Origin: Mucilaginibacter flavidus
GTDB lineage: Bacteria; Bacteroidota; Bacteroidia; Sphingobacteriales; Sphingobacteriaceae
DNA length: 64,000 bases
Reading direction: 5' to 3'
NCBI RefSeq assembly: GCF_024055575.1
Contig: NZ_JAMXOE010000008.1
Coordinates: 62,001-126,000 of the forward strand
Position 1 is the stretch's first letter. Each line of letters starts with the position of its first letter. Below the pieces are notes generated by a model, which saw only the letters and a program-made list of their open reading frames with translations, was not told the origin of the DNA and did not search any database. The position numbers were made by a program, and so were the translations under genes. Below, piece by piece: positions 25,733-34,732 of the stretch.

Positions 25733-28096
25733 ATGGCATACCGCATTTTCGTACTCGTACTTTTCATGCTCCCTTTGGTTTCCCGTGGGCAGCAGGCCCA
25801 AATTAAAGGAACGATTACCAGCGGGCTTTCCAATCGGGGGGTGGATGGCGTTAGTGTAGCAGTTACCGGCACAAGCACAGGTACGGTGTCCGATTCCCTT
25901 GGGAATTACACGCTAACCTTACTACCTGGAAATTACAATTTGTCATTTTCTAAAATAGGCTATAGAACCAGGGCAGTTAATGATATACAGGTCGGCACTG
26001 TAAAACCTACGATCGTAGACCTGGCGCTTGAAGAAGAGCCGAACAATTTAACAGAAGTTAAAATCGTCGCCAGTCAACGTTTAAACAGGACGCTGGAGAG
26101 CCCTTTATCGCTGCGGAGCATCGGCGTTTCCGAAATCAAAAGAAATCCTGGTGGTAACCGCGATATCTCCAAAGTGATCCAATCCCTGCCAGGTGTTTCT
26201 TCGCCGGTGAGCTTCCGGAATGACATTATCATCCGGGGCGGTGCGCCCAATGAGAACCGGTTTTACCTGGACGGGGTGGAAATACCCAACATCAATCACT
26301 TTGCCACACAGGGATCTTCAGGGGGGCCAGTTGGGATGATCAATGTGGATTTTATAAAGGAAGTCAATTTTTATTCAGGCGCATTTCCTGCCGACCGCGG
26401 TAATACACTTAGCTCTGTCTTTGAGTTCAACCAAAAAAATGGCCGCTCCGACCGCCTGGGCGCAACGCTCTCGCTTGGCTCCAGCGACCTGAGCGCTACC
26501 GTGGAAGGCCCCCTGGGAACCCGGACCACTTACCTGGCATCTTATCGTTATTCATACCTACAGGGGCTGTTCAAACTGCTTAAACTACCGTTTTTGCCCT
26601 CTTACCAGGATTTCCAGTTCAAACTTAAAACAAAGTTCGTTAACAAAGACGAACTGACGCTTATAGGCCTGGGCGCGGTAGACCGGTTCAAATTAAATCT
26701 GTCGGCAGAAAATACGGAACAAAATCAATATACCCTGGCCACCATCCCGGTAAATACGCAAAACAGCTATACGCTCGGCGCTACCTACAAACACTTTAAA
26801 CCCAGAGGTTATTCGCTATGGGTCGCCAGCCGCAGTTACCTGGACAACAGCGCCACAAAGTTCAAAGATAATCAGGAGACATTGGGGCCGATCCTCGATT
26901 ATAATTCCATAGAAGCAGAAAATAAATTCCGCTTCGAAAACACCAGCCAGGAAGGGCAATACCGTATCAATTATGGCACCGGGGAGGAGACTGCGCATTA
27001 CAGCACGCAAACTTTTAACGTATTGCCGTATGGGAACCATGTCTATAATTCGACTATCAATTTTTTTAAATACAATATTTTCGGACAGGTCAGCCGGCCG
27101 TACTTTGATAATTTTCTGACTTTGTCCTTCGGTCTGCGTGCCGATGCCAATACTTTTTCTTCAGGTGGCAGCAGTTTATCGCAAACGATCTCACCGAGGT
27201 TTTCAGCGGCGCTCAACCTGACCGACCGGCTGAGCCTCAATTTTAATACCGGTATCTACTACCAGTTACCTGCTTATACTGTGCTGGGATATCGCGATAG
27301 TTTAAACGTGCTGACGAACACCAATGTTAAATATATCCAAAACAAGCAGCTGGTTCTGGGCATGGAATATAACCTGCCCAACACTCGCTTTACCATAGAA
27401 GGCTTCTATAAATATTATTCGCACTTTCCTATTGTCAAAGTGCTCAACGATTCAGTATCACTGGCCAATCTGGGGGCCGATTTTGGAGTGGTAGGCAATG
27501 ATCCGGTCGTCGGCGAAAGCCATGGCCGCAGTTACGGTGTCGAGCTTTTTGCGCAACAAAGATTGAATAAAGGTTTCTACGGCATCATTGCGCTGACATT
27601 GTACAAAAGCGAGTTCCAGAACAAAAACGGCACGTACGTACAGTCATCCTGGAATAACCGTTATATTTTAAGTTTAACCGGCGGCAAGCTGCTGAAACGA
27701 AATTGGGAGATCGGGGCAAAATTCAGGCTAACCGGGGGAAGCCCCTATACGCCTTACGACCAGTCTTTGTCATCTCTTAAATCAAACTTCAATGTCTATC
27801 CACAGGGAATTCCGGCGTACAATTTGTTGAACAGCCAGCTTCCCGGCATTTTTTACCAGTTGGATATGCGCATCGATAAAAAGTACTATTTTAAACATTA
27901 TGCCTTCAATTTTTATTTCGACATGCAGAATGTAACGGGCTATACCTATAACCAGCGGCCGGTGATTGTTCCTGTCAGAGATGCCAATGGAAAAGTAATG
28001 GACCTGCCCGGAGATCCCAGCCGCGTACAAACTAAATTCCTGGATCAGAAAGGCGGAAATATCCAGCCAACCATCGGCCTCATTTTCGAGTTTTAA
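25733..28096 (+). CDS. TonB-dependent receptor with carboxypeptidase-like N-terminal domain
   Basis: A 787-residue outer-membrane receptor. A signal peptide (FVLVLFMLPLVSRGQQAQ) leads into a carboxypeptidase regulatory-like beta-sandwich (IKGTITSGLSNRGVDGVSVAV, residues 22-100), then the plug domain (IQSLPGVSSPVSFRNDIIIRGG and RFYLDGVEIPNINHF) and the beta barrel to the C-terminal FEF. It is not a SusC-type protein: it lacks the SusC TonB-box extension and has no SusD partner. Likely imports a complexed nutrient or siderophore. The gap of about 100 bases to the YceI gene leaves room for a separate promoter. Confidence 0.9.
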   Translation: MAYRIFVLVLFMLPLVSRGQQAQIKGTITSGLSNRGVDGVSVAVTGTSTGTVSDSLGNYTLTLLPGNYNLSFSKIGYRTRAVNDIQVGTVKPTIVDLALEEEPNNLTEVKIVASQRLNRTLESPLSLRSIGVSEIKRNPGGNRDISKVIQSLPGVSSPVSFRNDIIIRGGAPNENRFYLDGVEIPNINHFATQGSSGGPVGMINVDFIKEVNFYSGAFPADRGNTLSSVFEFNQKNGRSDRLGATLSLGSSDLSATVEGPLGTRTTYLASYRYSYLQGLFKLLKLPFLPSYQDFQFKLKTKFVNKDELTLIGLGAVDRFKLNLSAENTEQNQYTLATIPVNTQNSYTLGATYKHFKPRGYSLWVASRSYLDNSATKFKDNQETLGPILDYNSIEAENKFRFENTSQEGQYRINYGTGEETAHYSTQTFNVLPYGNHVYNSTINFFKYNIFGQVSRPYFDNFLTLSFGLRADANTFSSGGSSLSQTISPRFSAALNLTDRLSLNFNTGIYYQLPAYTVLGYRDSLNVLTNTNVKYIQNKQLVLGMEYNLPNTRFTIEGFYKYYSHFPIVKVLNDSVSLANLGADFGVVGNDPVVGESHGRSYGVELFAQQRLNKGFYGIIALTLYKSEFQNKNGTYVQSSWNNRYILSLTGGKLLKRNWEIGAKFRLTGGSPYTPYDQSLSSLKSNFNVYPQGIPAYNLLNSQLPGIFYQLDMRIDKKYYFKHYAFNFYFDMQNVTGYTYNQRPVIVPVRDANGKVMDLPGDPSRVQTKFLDQKGGNIQPTIGLIFEF

Positions 28097-28161
28097 CATA
28101 AACTGTATGCACAACCTTTCGCGGTTATTTTAACGTATCTTGATAGCTTATTTGTAGGCTT

Positions 28162-29055
28162 ATGAAAATGCTTCCTTATTTGTTGTCGGTCTGTATCGCT
28201 TGTACGGCCTTGCCTGGTTGGGCACAGCGTACGGATAGTTCAAAAAGCAACAAGCCTTTACTCGTTTTCCAGACCGGTTTTGAAGGCACATCCCGGGTTA
28301 TCCGGGATGTTAATCACGCGCTTGAAAACGTAAACGCTCACTATTCTGTAGATGACATTATCGGCGCTGACACTAAACTGACCGGAAAAAATGATTGGCT
28401 AAAGGATATGGATAATAACCCGGATGCGGGCACTTTTATGCTCGAATATACGGGCGGCGATAGCACCAGGCGAACCGCGAGTATTATCGCCGAACCTGGA
28501 AACCCCGATAATCACGTACTTGCTTTTATATTAAAAGATTCATGGGAGGCTTCTGAACGGCAGGTGAAAGCCCGGATCCAGGCAGATATCTATGGGATAA
28601 AAAAAGGCTACCGGGAGTTCTACCAGTCCGAGCTGGTATTTATACCGGCTACGTTTAATGCTTTGCGGAAGTACCCCGGTAAGATCAGCTGGCTCACCAT
28701 TTCGGAGGTCTGGAATAATGAATGGTGGGTGGCAAATGAAAAGTACGGCTTCCGGGTTACACTTGGCATTGGCAAACCTACCGCAGCGAAAGGCGACCTT
28801 GTTTTTATTTTAAACGCCGAGGACGCCGGCCAAAAGGAAGTCTGGAACGCGAACGACCATCCCGTGAAAGTTCCGATCGGCAAATGGTTCACGATGGATT
28901 ATTATTTTAAAGAGGGAGACGTTAGGAGCGGCCGGTTCTACCTGGCTATAACCCCGGACGGCGGGCAAAAAAACGTGGTTTTTGATGTGGAATACATTAA
29001 GCAATTCAACCGGGTCGCAGGCTTTCGGCAGATGAATAAGCACGATGACCAATAG
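28162..29055 (+). CDS. Secreted jelly-roll (lectin/polysaccharide-lyase-like) protein, C-terminus cut short
   Basis: A 297-residue protein with a signal peptide (PYLLSVCIACTALPGWAQ). The body has a concanavalin-type beta-sandwich look: VFQTGFEGTSRVI, NHVLAFILKDSWEAS, KISWLTISEVWNNEWW and VKVPIGKWFTMDYYFKEGD. Related proteins, as I recall the family, continue beyond VVFDV with a WDDFxLW type ending. Here the frame ends within about 25 residues after VVFDV and the tail does not match. The stop is only three bases from the stop of the facing DoxX-like gene, which is also short, so a deletion junction is plausible. Confidence 0.6.
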   Translation: MKMLPYLLSVCIACTALPGWAQRTDSSKSNKPLLVFQTGFEGTSRVIRDVNHALENVNAHYSVDDIIGADTKLTGKNDWLKDMDNNPDAGTFMLEYTGGDSTRRTASIIAEPGNPDNHVLAFILKDSWEASERQVKARIQADIYGIKKGYREFYQSELVFIPATFNALRKYPGKISWLTISEVWNNEWWVANEKYGFRVTLGIGKPTAAKGDLVFILNAEDAGQKEVWNANDHPVKVPIGKWFTMDYYFKEGDVRSGRFYLAITPDGGQKNVVFDVEYIKQFNRVAGFRQMNKHDDQ

Positions 29056-29058
29056 CAG

Positions 29059-29286
29059 TTAAATCGCCAGAAGCAATGCTGCGAGCTGGTCAAGTTTGCC
29101 GATCGTGCAGCTGATGATGAACAGCAACAGGCAAATACCGGTGAGGTAATTGATGAAATACGGAAACGGAAAATAGCCCGGTACATATTTTTTCACTCCT
29201 ACGTCAGCCAGGAAAAGGTGCAGAAAAACATAGTATGAAAAGGAATAGACAAACAGCCATTTCCCTGATTTTAAAATGATTTCCAT
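29059..29286 (-). pseudogene. DoxX-like membrane protein, truncated at the C-terminus
   Basis: Only 75 residues, with two clear hydrophobic segments. The part DVGVKKYVPGYFPFPYFINYLTG followed by a helix and GKLDQLAALLLAI follows the DoxX-like pattern of a short first half. Family members are typically around 120-150 residues, and this frame stops in the middle of the third helix. It lies 10 bases after the YCII-like gene and meets the facing truncated lectin-like gene at 29055. It is a probable pseudogene, but a short functional version cannot be excluded. Confidence 0.5.
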
Positions 29287-29296
29287 AACGTACCAA

Positions 29297-29650
29297 TTAA
29301 TGTGTTGGAAAAGGAATTAATGGCCTGGTCTCGACACTACTGTTCGGATACTTTAATATGGGGCACGATTTGCTCAGTTCCTCAACTTCTTTTAGGTCGT
29401 TAGCTTTGCAGATGAGGTAGCCGGTAACCATAACGTTTTTTGCCTCTCTATGCGCCCCCTCCGTCAGGCTTTCTTTGGACACATGCACGCCCATAAATTC
29501 TACCGGGGCTGTAGAAACGAGCTTGCCTTGCATAGCAACCTGGCCGATCCAGTTTTGCCAAAGCGGCATGTCGCCGGCCATTTCTTCGGTTGTGGTTAAA
29601 TAACCCTGGTCGCCCGTACTGTTTCTGAATAATAATAAGTACTCTTTCAT
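29297..29650 (-). CDS. YCII-related domain protein
   Basis: A 117-residue cytosolic protein of the YCII-like fold. The opening KEYLLLFRNSTGDQG and the central GQVAMQGKLVSTAPVEFMGVHV, with NVMVTGYLICKANDLKEVEELSKSCP towards the end, are typical. Members are dimeric ferredoxin-like proteins, often near ECF sigma factors or stress genes, usually with unknown substrate. It lies between the truncated DoxX-like gene and a nonsense-interrupted Crp/Fnr gene on the same strand. Confidence 0.85.
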   Translation of the reverse strand: MKEYLLLFRNSTGDQGYLTTTEEMAGDMPLWQNWIGQVAMQGKLVSTAPVEFMGVHVSKESLTEGAHREAKNVMVTGYLICKANDLKEVEELSKSCPILKYPNSSVETRPLIPFPTH

Positions 29651-29722
29651 GATGAATTTTTTATTGGTGAATTACAAATTTCATCATTGGCGAGCCGAGG
29701 GATGTTGACAAATGTCAACGTT

Positions 29723-30292
29723 TTAAATTCGGGATCTTAAGCGGCTGAACGTTTCCTGTGAGATCCCCAGGTAGGAAGCAATCAATTTACTTGACAGCCG
29801 GCTCATCAGGCCGGGACGGTAATCCATGAGCCATTTAATACGTTCGAGCGCCGTAAGCGACACAAAGGTATTTATACGGTATACTGAATTGGCACAAGAC
29901 GCTTCCAGTATTTGTTTGTAAACTTTATTAAACTGCGGTATGGTTGACATCAGTTACTGAAAACCGCTACGGTCTATCGACAGCAAAATGCAGGGCTCAA
30001 CTGCTTTGATATTTTCGGTTGCAGGCTGGCCGCTTCCAAAAGCAATTAGTTCCGTGCACCAGTTGTCCTGCGTTACGATATCCCTGGTTGTTTCATTCAG
30101 GTCCGCGTCGTAAACAAAAACCTGTAAACAACCGCTCGCAATGTAATACCCCCGGTCACATTTTCGGCCCTTTTCTAAGAGAAGGCTACCCCGTTTAAAA
30201 TGCTGTTCTTCAAAAAAGCCTAAAACTTCTTCAAGGTTGGGAATATCACTACTCAACCTTTTAATAATATGCTGTCTTAGTTTATCGATCAT
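29723..30292 (-). pseudogene. Crp/Fnr family regulator with an in-frame stop
   Basis: A cyclic-nucleotide-binding type regulator of about 190 residues, in one frame across an in-frame TAA at 29956..29954. Before the stop: LEKGRKCDRGYYIASGCLQV and ILLSIDRSGFQ of the sensor beta-roll. After it the frame goes on without shift through MSTIPQFNKVYKQILEAS and ends with the HTH helix SSKLIASYLGISQETFSRLRSRI. Homologs read a single amino acid where the stop is. No frame change is needed, so this is a simple nonsense mutation (or read-through). The YCII gene lies just downstream. Confidence 0.8.
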
Positions 30293-30367
30293 TTCTGTTA
30301 GACAACTCTAATATAACCGATTAAATTTAAAAAAAGCCGGGGACTATGCCTCGACATGATAATAGCG

Positions 30368-30625
30368 TTATTTTATAATGCTCAGGATTAATAAAGTCAT
30401 CACAAGAATGAGCTGTACGACAAGCAATGCCCGCTGGTAAAAAGGCCGCTGAGGAAAGGGCTGCTTCAGGTCAAACGGGTCAAATACAAGCCCAAGCCCG
30501 AAAAAAACAGAAGCTTGCGAAAAGTCATGCAAGATGAAAAAAATAATCCCTGCCGCGGTAAAAGCGATATAACACGGACGGTTAATTTGAATAGTGCGGG
30601 TGCTGATTTGATTTGTTGTTTCCAT
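30368..30625 (-). CDS. Small membrane protein
   Basis: About 85 residues with two hydrophobic helices (CYIAFTAAGIIFFILHDFSQASVFFGLG and ALLVVQLILVMTLLILSII). I start at 30625 (METTNQ) since the earlier ATG at 30655 adds only a short basic lead. It lies 55 bases after the membrane protein gene at 30683 and on the same strand, so it is probably the third gene of the ECF sigma operon. No family recognised. Confidence 0.6.
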   Translation of the reverse strand: METTNQISTRTIQINRPCYIAFTAAGIIFFILHDFSQASVFFGLGLVFDPFDLKQPFPQRPFYQRALLVVQLILVMTLLILSIIK

Positions 30626-30682
30626 TTTTAAAAGTTTTTGACCTATTAGTATCATCTGGCCGCTAAAAATTACAGGGCAATA

Positions 30683-31300
30683 TTATTTTTCATTTTCCAG
30701 TTCGCTAATAAAGCGCTGAAGGTCATCGAGGTGTTTACCAAAACTTTGGCGGTACATCCATTTGGTCAGATGGTGGCATAACGGAACCAGGATGGCCACA
30801 ACCACCACGAAAATCAGCCAGATCAGCGGCTTACTCATAAAGCCTGCAACAGGCTTCCCCGAACCGATCGCCCCTCCCAGCATAAAGCCCCCGGCCGCAC
30901 TCACCGGATACACGAACAGGGCGACCCTGGCCTGTGATTTCATCCAGTTGATTATTTTTTCCCGTTGACTTTTCAATTCCGCCAGTAACGACCGATCGGC
31001 AAGCACGGCGATATTTAAATTTTGATATCGGATGAAAGCAGTAATTAATGCCCATAAAGAAAACAGCATGACCAATGCCAGGCAGCCGCGGACCTCCCAG
31101 TAGGTAAGATCAAACAGCAGGATGAGGTAGAAACAGCAGATTAATACCCCCAATATCAAATTAATCAGCAGGTTTCGCCTGATCTTTATTAGCGGATTTT
31201 GTGATCGCATTTTAGGAATAACGGCATTGTCGATCAGGATTGAAAGATCTTGATCGACGAAGTCTTCCAGCTGTTCCCAATTTTTATTTGCTGTGCTCAT
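30683..31300 (-). CDS. Four-helix membrane protein, candidate sigma-factor partner
   Basis: A 205-residue protein with a cytosolic N-terminal helix (LEDFVDQDLSILIDNAVIP) and about four hydrophobic segments, the last FMSKPLIWLIFVVVVAILVP. Its ATG overlaps the stop of the upstream ECF sigma gene by four bases (31297-31300), which indicates translational coupling. Genes in this position usually encode anti-sigma factors, but no anti-sigma signature (such as an Asp-rich N-terminal domain) is recognisable. The partner role is inferred from position only. Confidence 0.7.
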   Translation of the reverse strand: MSTANKNWEQLEDFVDQDLSILIDNAVIPKMRSQNPLIKIRRNLLINLILGVLICCFYLILLFDLTYWEVRGCLALVMLFSLWALITAFIRYQNLNIAVLADRSLLAELKSQREKIINWMKSQARVALFVYPVSAAGGFMLGGAIGSGKPVAGFMSKPLIWLIFVVVVAILVPLCHHLTKWMYRQSFGKHLDDLQRFISELENEK

Positions 31301-31785
31301 AAATGTAATTTTAATAGTTTAGCCAGCTGTTCTTTACAGCGAAATAGTTTTACTGCTACCAGGTTATTACTGATGCCGATAATTTCGCCAATCTCCCCAT
31401 TTTCATAACCATCCAGGTGCATAGAAATTATAGCGCGGTCGGTCTCCCTTAATGTTCGGATGGCCTGCCGCAAACGGATAACATCATCATTTAGGAGTAC
31501 GTCACCATCCGGCAACGATGCATACTCAATTAAAGATTCCCGGTAATCAAGACGCCTGACTTTTCTTTTGTGAACAAATATGGTATTAAGGCAGATGCGG
31601 TAAAGCCAGGTACTGAATTTGGCGTCTCCCCTATAGGTTGGCCAGCTTTTCCAGGTGTTAAGCAGAATTTCCTGATAAAGATCCTTTTTTTCTTCAGCGT
31701 CCTGCGCATAGATGCCTACCAGTTTGTAGATAATACCCTGGTTTTGTCTGATTTGTTGTAAGAACTCTTTTTCACTCACGCTCAC
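31297..31785 (-). CDS. ECF-type RNA polymerase sigma factor
   Basis: A 162-residue sigma-70 family protein with region 2 (DLYQEILLNTWKSWPTYRGDAKFSTWLYRICLNT) and region 4 (LRETDRAIISMHLDGYENGEIGEIIGISNNLVAVKLFRCKEQL). The length and the separation of the two regions are typical of ECF sigma factors. It directs transcription from alternative promoters in response to a signal relayed by the coupled membrane protein. The divergent histidine kinase gene starts about 480 bases away. Confidence 0.93.
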   Translation of the reverse strand: MSVSEKEFLQQIRQNQGIIYKLVGIYAQDAEEKKDLYQEILLNTWKSWPTYRGDAKFSTWLYRICLNTIFVHKRKVRRLDYRESLIEYASLPDGDVLLNDDVIRLRQAIRTLRETDRAIISMHLDGYENGEIGEIIGISNNLVAVKLFRCKEQLAKLLKLHL

Positions 31786-32262
31786 AGCTTTAAAGTACGA
31801 ATTACAACCCGGTTGTGCACCGTAAGCAACCTTGTCGCGGAAAACCTGTTGGTTCCCGCAGCCAAACAGGTAGTTTTCCGCAAATAGTCGAAATCCTTAT
31901 ACACTTTCGTCCACAATTAGTGTAATTACCGCGATTAAAATTACACCGTCGATAAAATATATATAGTTCCGGACAAACCGGACATCAGAAGGAACCTTAT
32001 GCCCATTAATTCAAAGTCGTTGGTTCATCGAGAGCAAAAATATAACAAAACTTTACAGGTAAATAATTGTTAGACGGGAGTTTTATCAGGAAAACTTACT
32101 TGCTTTTACAATTTACTCCCGAATCACTTATGGATTCGCAGGATTAAATGATATATATTTATATGCATTTCATAGTTTAAATGTAAGGCTACGGTTGTTC
32201 CGGCTATTCATTATTAGCCGTGAAGTTTTTGACAAATTGTATATTGGGTTTATATTTTAGAG
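31786..32262. other. Divergent intergenic region
   Basis: Between the sigma-factor gene and the ethylene-receptor-like kinase gene. It contains the palindromic GTGTAATT/AATTACAC at 31920-31946 and is otherwise AT-rich. No coding frame was recognised. Confidence 0.4.
31920..31946. repeat. Inverted repeat, possible operator
   Basis: GTGTAATT at 31920-31927 and its reverse complement AATTACAC at 31939-31946 are separated by 11 bases. The perfect dyad in a divergent promoter region suggests a binding site for a dimeric regulator; which one is unknown. Confidence 0.4.
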
Positions 32263-33504
32263 ATGAACAATAAGAATTTGCCGGTACAAGTGCCCGCCAG
32301 GTGCGGGCCCCTTTGCGGATCGAAAAGTATTCCCGGCCAAACCGCCGGTGAGGGGTTATGGGGCCAGGTTAAAGGATTTTTTGCCCGATTATTTGAAACG
32401 GCCGACTGGCCCCCAAGGTGGCATTGCGGCAACTGGACACAGTTCCACGGTTGGTTATACATTATTTCGGACATTGCTATCTGGCTCGCATATTTTGCCA
32501 TCCCTGTTTTGCTTTTCCTTATCATCAGTAAACGTAAGGATATTCCTTTTCCAAAGATTCTGTGGCTGTTCATTGCATTTATCCTGTTGTGCGGCACCAC
32601 CCATCTGCTTGACGCCATAATTTTCTGGTGGCCTGCTTACCGGCTGAGTGCTTTGATACGGTTTGTAACCGGTGTCGTTTCCCTGTTCACCGTATTCGCC
32701 CTGTATAAACTATTGCCGCTTATCTATCGGTTACGCACACTGGATGAGTTGGAAGCAGAGATCGTTGAACGAAAAAAAGCCGAGGAAGAACTACGTCTCC
32801 AGCAGATATCTAAACAAGCGACCGAAGAATTGATGGCTAAAAAAGATGAATTTATGAGCATAGCCAGCCATGAGCTAAAAACGCCGATTACGACAGTCAA
32901 AGCATCACTCCAAGTGCTGGCGAAAATAGTTTCTCAAGATGAAAGTTTGGCGGTCATTGAGCCTTTCGTCATGCGCTCATCCAAACAAGTGAACAAATTA
33001 ACCAGCCTTATCAATGAATTATTAGATGTTGCGCAGATACAGGCCGGAAAACTTCAAGTAAAAAGAAAGGAATTCAATTTGATGGAAATGGTTGTAGAAT
33101 GCGTTGACCAATGCAGCTCGGTGGACGGTAAACATCAGGTTGTTATAACGGGCGACAATTCACTGACACTTTTTGCTGATTATGACCGCATTGACCAGGT
33201 TTTATGCAATTTTTTAACGAACGCTTTTAAATATTCTCCGGAAAACAGCAAGGTTGAGATTGATTTTGAGCAATTAACAGACGGCCGAATCAGGCTCAGT
33301 GTATCCGACCAGGGGATCGGCATTCCGGAAGGTAAAATCAACCATGTTTTTGACCGTTTTTTCAGGGCGGAAAACACCTCGCAAAACTATGCCGGGATTG
33401 GACTGGGCTTATATATTTCGTCACAGATTATTAAAAACCACCATGGTGAAATAGGAATCCGGAACAATCCTTTAAGTGGGGTTACAGCCTGGTTTATCTT
33501 GTGA
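32263..33504 (+). CDS. Histidine kinase with an ethylene-receptor-like transmembrane domain
   Basis: A 413-residue kinase. Residues 62-155 form three transmembrane helices that match the plant ETR1 ethylene-binding domain: D70 (ISDIAIWLAYF), Y77, I80 and P81 (AYFAIP), I107, C110 and H114 (ILLCGTTHLL). The spacing D-7-Y, Y-33-C and C-4-H equals that of ETR1 (D25, Y32, C65, H69), including the copper-binding Cys and His. A coiled linker leads to a HisKA domain with the phospho-histidine H203 in ASHELKTPI and an ATPase domain (NxFK-type LTNAFKYSPEN, DQGIGIPEG, GIGLGLYIS). There is no response regulator beside it. Two extra cysteines, C14 and C18, precede the membrane part. Confidence 0.88.
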   Translation: MNNKNLPVQVPARCGPLCGSKSIPGQTAGEGLWGQVKGFFARLFETADWPPRWHCGNWTQFHGWLYIISDIAIWLAYFAIPVLLFLIISKRKDIPFPKILWLFIAFILLCGTTHLLDAIIFWWPAYRLSALIRFVTGVVSLFTVFALYKLLPLIYRLRTLDELEAEIVERKKAEEELRLQQISKQATEELMAKKDEFMSIASHELKTPITTVKASLQVLAKIVSQDESLAVIEPFVMRSSKQVNKLTSLINELLDVAQIQAGKLQVKRKEFNLMEMVVECVDQCSSVDGKHQVVITGDNSLTLFADYDRIDQVLCNFLTNAFKYSPENSKVEIDFEQLTDGRIRLSVSDQGIGIPEGKINHVFDRFFRAENTSQNYAGIGLGLYISSQIIKNHHGEIGIRNNPLSGVTAWFIL

Positions 33505-33626
33505 CGGGAATTATCGATACATGTGATCAATTTTTTAGACGACCTGTATATCCTTATCGCTGGTGAAGCCTGTCATAATCAATGCCATCTTCTTTCATCA
33601 ACTGAATACCAAACTGCCGGATCACC

Positions 33627-34325
33627 TTAACGACTAACGATTTTACCGCAACAGGCGGGATTTCGAATGGCTGTCCAAAATTGTTCTTACTACAGGTCAA
33701 CCCTTTCCCCGTGGCGGCATTCCAAATTTATTCGGTGGAATAGGTTCCCTCGCTGATGGATTCAAAAAAACATTTTAAAATACTGGCTTGCGGCCCTCGC
33801 AATACAATTTGTTTTTTTCCATTCAAGAGTGTCCGGTTGATATAACTAAGAGGTGCCATAGCCATTTAGCGCCCTTCTTTCTTTGTATGACGCATACCAT
33901 AAAAACACATTCAATGCCCGCCTGTCGTTTTCGATTTCCGGAGCAGTAATATAAATAGCAAGCATCATCTTATTTTCCGGAACAGACATATCAAGTGGTT
34001 GCTCTATGGCTTGTGGTTCTACCCCAAGACTTTTTAACGTGGTAATCACTTGATAAGCATCCGGCGCATTGCGGCTGAACCTATCCCATTTGGTAAATAA
34101 CACAAGTTCACTCTTATTCCGGTAGCGACGCAAATGCAAAATAAATTTTGTCCATTCGGGGCGCTTAAAAGTTTTTGCTGAATAATCTTCATAAATAACC
34201 TTTCGGATCACAATCCGGTTGCTTTCGCAATATTTTCTCAGTACATCTTCCTGGTTTCACTGGTAATATCCTTTGTCGGCTTGTTCGTCGGTACTAACTC
34301 TAACATATAAATTTGCTATTTTCAT
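33627..34325 (-). pseudogene. Serine recombinase (site-specific integrase/resolvase), ruined
   Basis: Reading from an ATG at 34325, the frame gives KIANLYVRVSTDEQADKG, with the catalytic serine in RVST, then an in-frame TGA at 34259..34257, then NQEDVLRKYC and the DYSAKTF, LFTKWDRFSRN and IENDRRALNVF blocks. A run of five T at 33905..33901 shifts the frame; the remaining reading still shows GMRHTKKEGR, GLTCSKNNFW and IRNPACCGKIV of the recombinase domain, but with stops after KKEGR and before IWNAA and another frame change. At least five lesions are visible, so the gene is dead. The catalytic domain is large serine-type; the C-terminal part has decayed. Confidence 0.85.
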
Positions 34326-34690
34326 AAAGCGACCTCCCCTAGCAATTTATCAACACACAAATGACTATCACGGATTACTAAAGAAATATTATAATTAGTT
34401 TCAAGGAATGAGACGAGCGCCTTTACCTGTTCAATATTCCGAATTATCCGGTGAATGGACGACACAATTAAAAACTTAATGTCGTTGTTCCTGGCTGAAA
34501 TAAAGGTTATCAATTCAGTACAACCTTCCTGTTGAGTAACTAAGCTGCTTCCGAAGTCTTTAAAGGTGCACAATAATTCAATGCCGTTTTCGAGGCAGTA
34601 GGCTTCAATTGCGGTTTTCTGAGGGTTATAATCCTGATCCAAAGCCGATTGGATTTGGGTACCAAACCTGCTGTATCCGAGACCCTTCAT
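34322..34690 (-). CDS. Small resolvase-domain protein
   Basis: A 122-residue protein built like the N-terminal catalytic domain of serine recombinases: YSRFGTQIQSALDQ at the start, AIEAYCLENGIELLCTFKDFGSS and FLIVSSIHRIIRNIEQVKAL near the middle. It has a serine at YSR but lacks the usual YxRVS context and has no DNA-binding domain, so its activity is doubtful. Its stop overlaps the start of the ruined recombinase gene by four bases (ATGA), so the two were once coexpressed. This pairing of a small resolvase-like gene with a recombinase is familiar in Bacteroidota mobile elements. Confidence 0.65.
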   Translation of the reverse strand: MKGLGYSRFGTQIQSALDQDYNPQKTAIEAYCLENGIELLCTFKDFGSSLVTQQEGCTELITFISARNNDIKFLIVSSIHRIIRNIEQVKALVSFLETNYNISLVIRDSHLCVDKLLGEVAL

Positions 34691-34732
34691 AAGGGTTGTT
34701 TTTTATTACTAAAGTTTTGATTTACAATCAAT

